Shown here: in pieces, positions 21,701 through 24,612 of the stretch | Layout of the letters: each line of letters starts with the position of its first letter | How positions within the stretch are numbered: the stretch's first letter is position 1 | Assembly: GCA_033557675.1 (NCBI GenBank) | Contig: JAWQRM010000296.1 | Span: 1-24,612, forward strand | Origin: Coptodactyla brooksi | Lineage: Eukaryota; Arthropoda; Insecta; Coleoptera; Scarabaeidae | Length of the DNA stretch: 24,612 nt | Direction: 5' to 3' | Position numbers and translations under genes: made by a program | Notes under the pieces: generated by a model | Database searches by the model: none | What the model saw: only the letters and a program-made list of their open reading frames with translations | Told to the model about the DNA's origin: nothing

Positions 21701-22902
21701 GTGATCACCGTAGCTTCAGTTGAACCTATATCATCAGTGACATTTGTAGATTGGCCTAATGTAGTAGTCTCAACTGGACTGTGAGTGTCGACCAGATCTC
21801 CGATACCACCCGTAGCATTTGTAGATTGACCTGATGTAGTTGTTTCAACTGGGCTTTCTGTAGCAGTTGTATCTATATTTTCTGTAGCAACAGCGTCAAG
21901 TGTCGAGTGACCTGATGTGGAATCGGTCGGTTGAGCTACTGTAATAACTTCAACTTGGCCATCGACATCATCTGTGACATCTATCATTTGACTTGCAGTA
22001 ATAGTTTGAATTGGGTCCTCTGTACTAATAGGGGCATTTGTCACTTGACCTGATGTAGTAGCTTCAACTGGACCGTATACACCATCAGTAACATTTGTAA
22101 ATTGACTTGATGCAGTAGTATAAAGTAAACTTTCTGTGCTATCAGTATTACTTATCGACCAATCTGATGTAGTTGTTTCAACTGGCTCTTCTATTCCACC
22201 AGTAGTACTTATAGATTGATCGAGTGTAGAAGTTTTAACTGGGCCTTGTGTACTCCCAATGGCAATTGTCGATTGATTTGGTGTAGTTGTTTCAAGTTGT
22301 CCATCTATACTATCGGTAGTAGTTTCAGCTGGACCTTCAATATCATCAGTGGCATTTGTGGATTGGCTAGATGCAATTGTCGAGTGATCTGGAATAGTAG
22401 TGTCAAATTGTTCATCTATATCATCGCTAGCATTTGTCAATTCATCTGTTGTAGTTTCCGCTACGGCTTCAGTAACGCTACTGCCATTTGTGAACTGGTA
22501 TGTGCTGTCTGTACTAAGATGCAAGGTACTAGTTGTTTCGTATAATTGTATCTCGCTCGCCGTCGTGCCAATCGTTGAGTTCGTAGATATTGTTGATGAC
22601 AACGTTAATTCTACTATCCATTCATCCTCGCATTCTATTTCCAATAAATCATTGCATACAAACCCAGGTGGACAGTACTGTGGTTCTCCTTGCGTTATCG
22701 TTCTACCTCCTATATCAACACATTGGTAAAATTGTTCTCTGTTGTAGCACATGAATCCCTTATTGCTACAATCAATGCCATCTTTGGACTGCGTGTAACC
22801 CTAAAAACAACAACATCAACTACGCAATTCGCTTGTAAAAGTGAGTTCGCCACAACTTACTACACCTAATATTAAAATGAAAAACACACTTATCAATTTC
22901 AT
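15712..22902 (-). CDS. Gene E: giant secreted peritrophin-mucin, 2376 aa
   Basis: Exon 1 (22861-22902) encodes MKLISVFFILILGV before a GTAAGT donor. After a 60-nt intron, a single 7.1-kb exon (15712-22800) continues GYTQSKDGIDC, completing a signal peptide cut near residues 17-19. A divergent CBM14 module lies at about 25-71 with six cysteines. Residues about 76-2150 are a Thr/Ser mucin made of 19-residue units, nearly every one carrying an N-A/V-T sequon. Three CBM14 modules follow from residue 2177 (cores LFHFC, RYYKC, EYYEC), and the end is an acidic tail SSSSEEDYD. Chitin-binding heads at both ends of a long glycosylated rod suit a gel-forming cross-linker of the peritrophic matrix or another chitinous lining. 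The frame is unbroken through about 6.2 kb of repeats, which suggests selection. CBM14 mucins are a known insect family; I do not recognise a specific orthologue. Confidence 0.9.
16330..22560 (-). repeat. 57-bp coding mucin repeats of gene E
   Basis: Degenerate 57-bp (19-codon) units of the type TTTSGQSTNVTDDTEGPVE, around one hundred in number by length. Indels are in whole codons, often whole units. Plus-strand frames within it are by-products. Confidence 0.9.
18960..19945 (-). repeat. Recent segmental duplication inside gene E repeats
   Basis: Two adjacent higher-order copies, about 18960-19429 and 19430-19945, are nearly identical over their length. GGACCTGATGTACC at 18992 recurs at 19445 (453 bp), and CGAGGTCGTC at 19341 recurs at 19851 (510 bp). 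The 57-bp difference is exactly one basic unit, present only in the 19.6-kb copy. Confidence 0.88.
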
Positions 22903-22970
22903 GATTACTTCATGGCGGTAGTCGCGAAACTAAGTAAATTCTGCTGGCCAGGGTGCTAAATTTGTATCAA

Positions 22971-23007
22971 CTTATCTACAATATGTGCACTGGCCTTTTT
23001 ATTATCA
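22971..23007 (-). promoter_or_regulatory. Paired GATA motifs upstream of gene E
   Basis: On the minus strand AGATAAG (22971-22977) and TGATAA (23002-23007) lie 69 and 100 bp upstream of the start codon. No clear TATA box was recognised; an AATAAAAAG run nearby is a weak candidate. Confidence 0.35.
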
Positions 23008-23448
23008 ACAGCTGGTGACGTCTTTGTAATTTTCATTAATGGCGTTGTTAAATCTGTATGTTTTAACAGCTCTATTTACCCTTTTTATCTTTACCTTGAT
23101 TACTTCGCCTTTTCGAAAGCTGTAACAACAATATTTGCGACATTTTCTTGGAAAGGATTCTGCACTGGTGGAATACAGACTACATGCCCTAGTTAAATGA
23201 GGTTTCATTGGTATTATAAAGTAAACCTTATTCGCTGTTCTCTGAGTTCATGCAACATTTTTATTAAATTAACATTCTTTTACGATTAACCAAATTGATC
23301 TTACTGCAAATACAACAGATCTGTTAAAGCTATAAATTAAAGAGTATTAACTAAGATTACTTACTCAAATAAATTTTGAAGAAAATACAGTGTATTTTCA
23401 AGTGTACATAGTGAATAAAATACAACAACGAAAATAGAAAACACCATT
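23008..23448. other. Spacer between membrane-protein exon and gene E
   Basis: No gene that I can support. A 67-codon minus-strand frame (23005-23208) is Lys/Arg/Cys-rich. It has no recognised domain and no signal sequence. Confidence 0.5.
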
Positions 23449-23454
23449 TTTATT
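23449..23454 (-). terminator. Poly(A) signal after the membrane-protein exon
   Basis: AATAAA on the minus strand, 13 nt past the TAA of the 23467-23804 exon. Confidence 0.4.
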
Positions 23455-23466
23455 CTATTTACATAA

Positions 23467-23804
23467 TTAACTGAGGAAAAAATCATCTCGTTTCCTACGC
23501 ACGTGTATCCATAGAAACTTGCAAAAAGGTGTTAAAATCCACAGTAAACAATTCATCGATACGAATACGTAGAACAACAAGAAGAGGTTACTTATACTTA
23601 GCTTAAACATATAAATAACAAAATAAATAACAATCACAAACACTCCCGATAGTGTTTCTAGAGTTCCTACTACTATAGGGTACTTGCGAAGGCCCAAACT
23701 CTCTTTGTACACTAAATCTTCACTGAATGATATAGTTCCGTAACCCAATCCGAACACCAAACAACTTAAGGTTATCATATCGTGGCTCTGCGAGATGTAT
23801 ATCA
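23467..23804 (-). CDS. Terminal exon of a multi-pass membrane protein, MFS-like
   Basis: A 112-codon exon opens after a TTTTTTGCAG acceptor (minus strand, phase 2) and ends in TAA. It encodes three hydrophobic spans: ITLSCLVFGLGYGTISF, then YPIVVGTLETLSGVFVIVIY plus a continuation, then NLFLLFYVFVSMNCLLWIL. A basic cytoplasmic-type tail HVRRKRDD closes it. The first two spans, with the intervening LGLRKYPIVVG loop, resemble the late helices of monocarboxylate-transporter-like MFS proteins, but this is a by-eye resemblance. No upstream exon was found in the remaining 480 bp, which hold a LINE remnant and the mariner. The gene either has a long intron reaching beyond the window or is a broken copy. 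Confidence 0.45.
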
Positions 23805-23929
23805 CTGCAAAAAAAGTTTTGTTAGAATTTTTACAGTACCATCAACCACCTATAATATTGTACAAAACTTATAATTTACAATTCATAATGCAAATGCATA
23901 TCATGGCATATCCCATTTACCTCGGTCCA

Positions 23930-24200
23930 AATACTACACAAATAACTATTATGGAAATTGACGACTGCTCTCTAATATTCATAGCTCGCGATTTGTTGGC
24001 AGGAGCCCCGCAGGGTATTATTTTAGGACCGTTACTGTTCTGAATACATGAATGTGATTCTCGTAGCTCTCTCAAGCACTGTGATTCCTATGTGTATAGC
24101 AGAGAACAAACTCAATGAAGATTTGAAAAATCTTATTATGGTATCAGTCAATCATAACTTAACAATAAGCCGAAAAACGCTAATCTCGTGTTGTGCAATA
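23930..24200 (+). pseudogene. Third decayed LINE reverse transcriptase
   Basis: The plus strand encodes LLAGAPQGIILGPLLF (23994-24041), the conserved (V/A)PQGS-LGPLLF reverse-transcriptase block, followed at once by a stop. A second frame then gives ENKLNEDLKNLI...LTISRKT (about 24102-24180), the usual region after the catalytic centre. The YADD segment is lost. The style is Jockey/I-like and differs from the remnants at 3283 and 9230. Confidence 0.72.
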
Positions 24201-24287
24201 GTCTTGCCAATTTCATTTCATTGGTGTGTGGTAGCTATTTATATCGCGCGAGCGCAGAACGAACATAGATAGAAGTCTATAGTTATA

Positions 24288-24612
24288 TTGGGTTGTTCGG
24301 AAAATAATTTCTTTTTTTTTCACAGCAGAGCATTTTTCGTTAGTTGTATTTGAACCAGCCAACTTCATTCTAAACCGTATATGCATTATATATTCTGACA
24401 GCTGGCATTGCAAAGTTTGTGTGAAAATATTTTGTTCGGTTCTGTGCAATTGTTTTCTTTTTGTGTTTTATGAAACATGGAGAATCAAAAGCAGCATTTT
24501 CAGCATATTTTGCTTTTTTGTTACAAAAAAGGTAAAGATGCCATTCAAGCGAGAAAAGAATTAATCAATGTGTATGGAGAAGGTGTATTGACAGAATGTC
24601 AGTGTCAAAACT
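24288..24612 (+). mobile_element. mariner-like transposon, 5' part
   Basis: TTGGGTTGTTCGGAAAATAA (starting 24288) is a mariner-type terminal inverted repeat preceded by a TA target dinucleotide (24286-24287). About 190 bp of leader precedes the transposase start at 24477. The element leaves the window, so its 3' end and intactness are unknown. Confidence 0.85.
24477..24612 (+). CDS. mariner transposase, N-terminal fragment
   Basis: The frame opens MENQKQHFQHILLFCYKKGK and continues through DAIQARKELINVYGEG to the window edge, 45 codons without a stop. This is the N-terminal helix-turn-helix that mariner transposases use to bind their terminal repeats; the HILLF.YKKGK.A..A pattern is characteristic. 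The catalytic DD34D domain would lie outside the window. The start was chosen as the ATG that places the conserved helix at residues 7-20. Whether the copy is active cannot be judged from this fragment. Confidence 0.85.
   Translation, partial: MENQKQHFQHILLFCYKKGKDAIQARKELINVYGEGVLTECQCQN

Noticed and set aside
23005..23208. 67-codon minus-strand frame with a CRKYCCYSF motif
   Set aside because: It faintly recalls a CBM14 core, but the cysteine spacing does not fit, there is no signal peptide and no convincing splice sites.
1..24612. tRNA, rRNA or other structured housekeeping RNA genes
   Set aside because: I looked for A/B-box-like and conserved rRNA words by eye and saw none; a tRNAscan or Infernal run would settle it.

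Overview
This is an AT-rich arthropod nuclear window, almost certainly from an insect. The evidence is short 59-60 nt introns, a TCAGT-type initiator, mariner and LINE debris, and a tandem family of secreted chitin-binding (peritrophin-A, CBM14) proteins typical of insect peritrophic matrix or cuticle. The mariner and LINE remnants resemble families common in Hymenoptera, but I cannot fix the order from sequence alone.

Layout. The genes all lie on the minus strand and read right to left. At the right edge (24288-24612) the 5' end of a mariner element points out of the window. It is preceded by a decayed LINE reverse transcriptase (about 23930-24200) and by the terminal exon of a multi-pass membrane protein (23467-23804). 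Then come five peritrophin/mucin genes, here called E to A in transcription order. E (15712-22902) is a 2376-residue giant mucin with one N-terminal and three C-terminal CBM14 domains. D (12654-15469) is a small two-domain peritrophin with a 2.3-kb intron. C (11620-12434) and B (9902-11026) are four-domain paralogues that differ mainly in a Thr-rich linker. A (1707-7743) is a six-domain mucin with an 81-bp acidic Thr repeat and a distant last exon. The left edge (1-372) holds a 153-bp tandem repeat fused to a second mariner 5' end that points the opposite way.

How the genes fit together. All five begin with a tiny first exon (18-42 nt) that encodes the start of the signal peptide and is followed by a phase-0 intron. 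This is a shared ancestral structure, and it let the first exons be identified by eye. E, D and C are packed tail to head with 220-243 bp between a stop and the next start, and every gene has an AGATAA motif within about 160 bp of its start codon. Together they would secrete chitin cross-linkers (the CBM14 domains) and heavily glycosylated gel-formers (the mucin repeats) for one extracellular chitinous layer.

The least ordinary item is a foldback element in the intron of gene D (13794-14067). Its right arm contains a nearly complete hammerhead-ribozyme motif (13975-14017), and its left arm carries a second copy, inverted, with a different lesion. This matches the minimal hammerheads known from Penelope-like retroelements.
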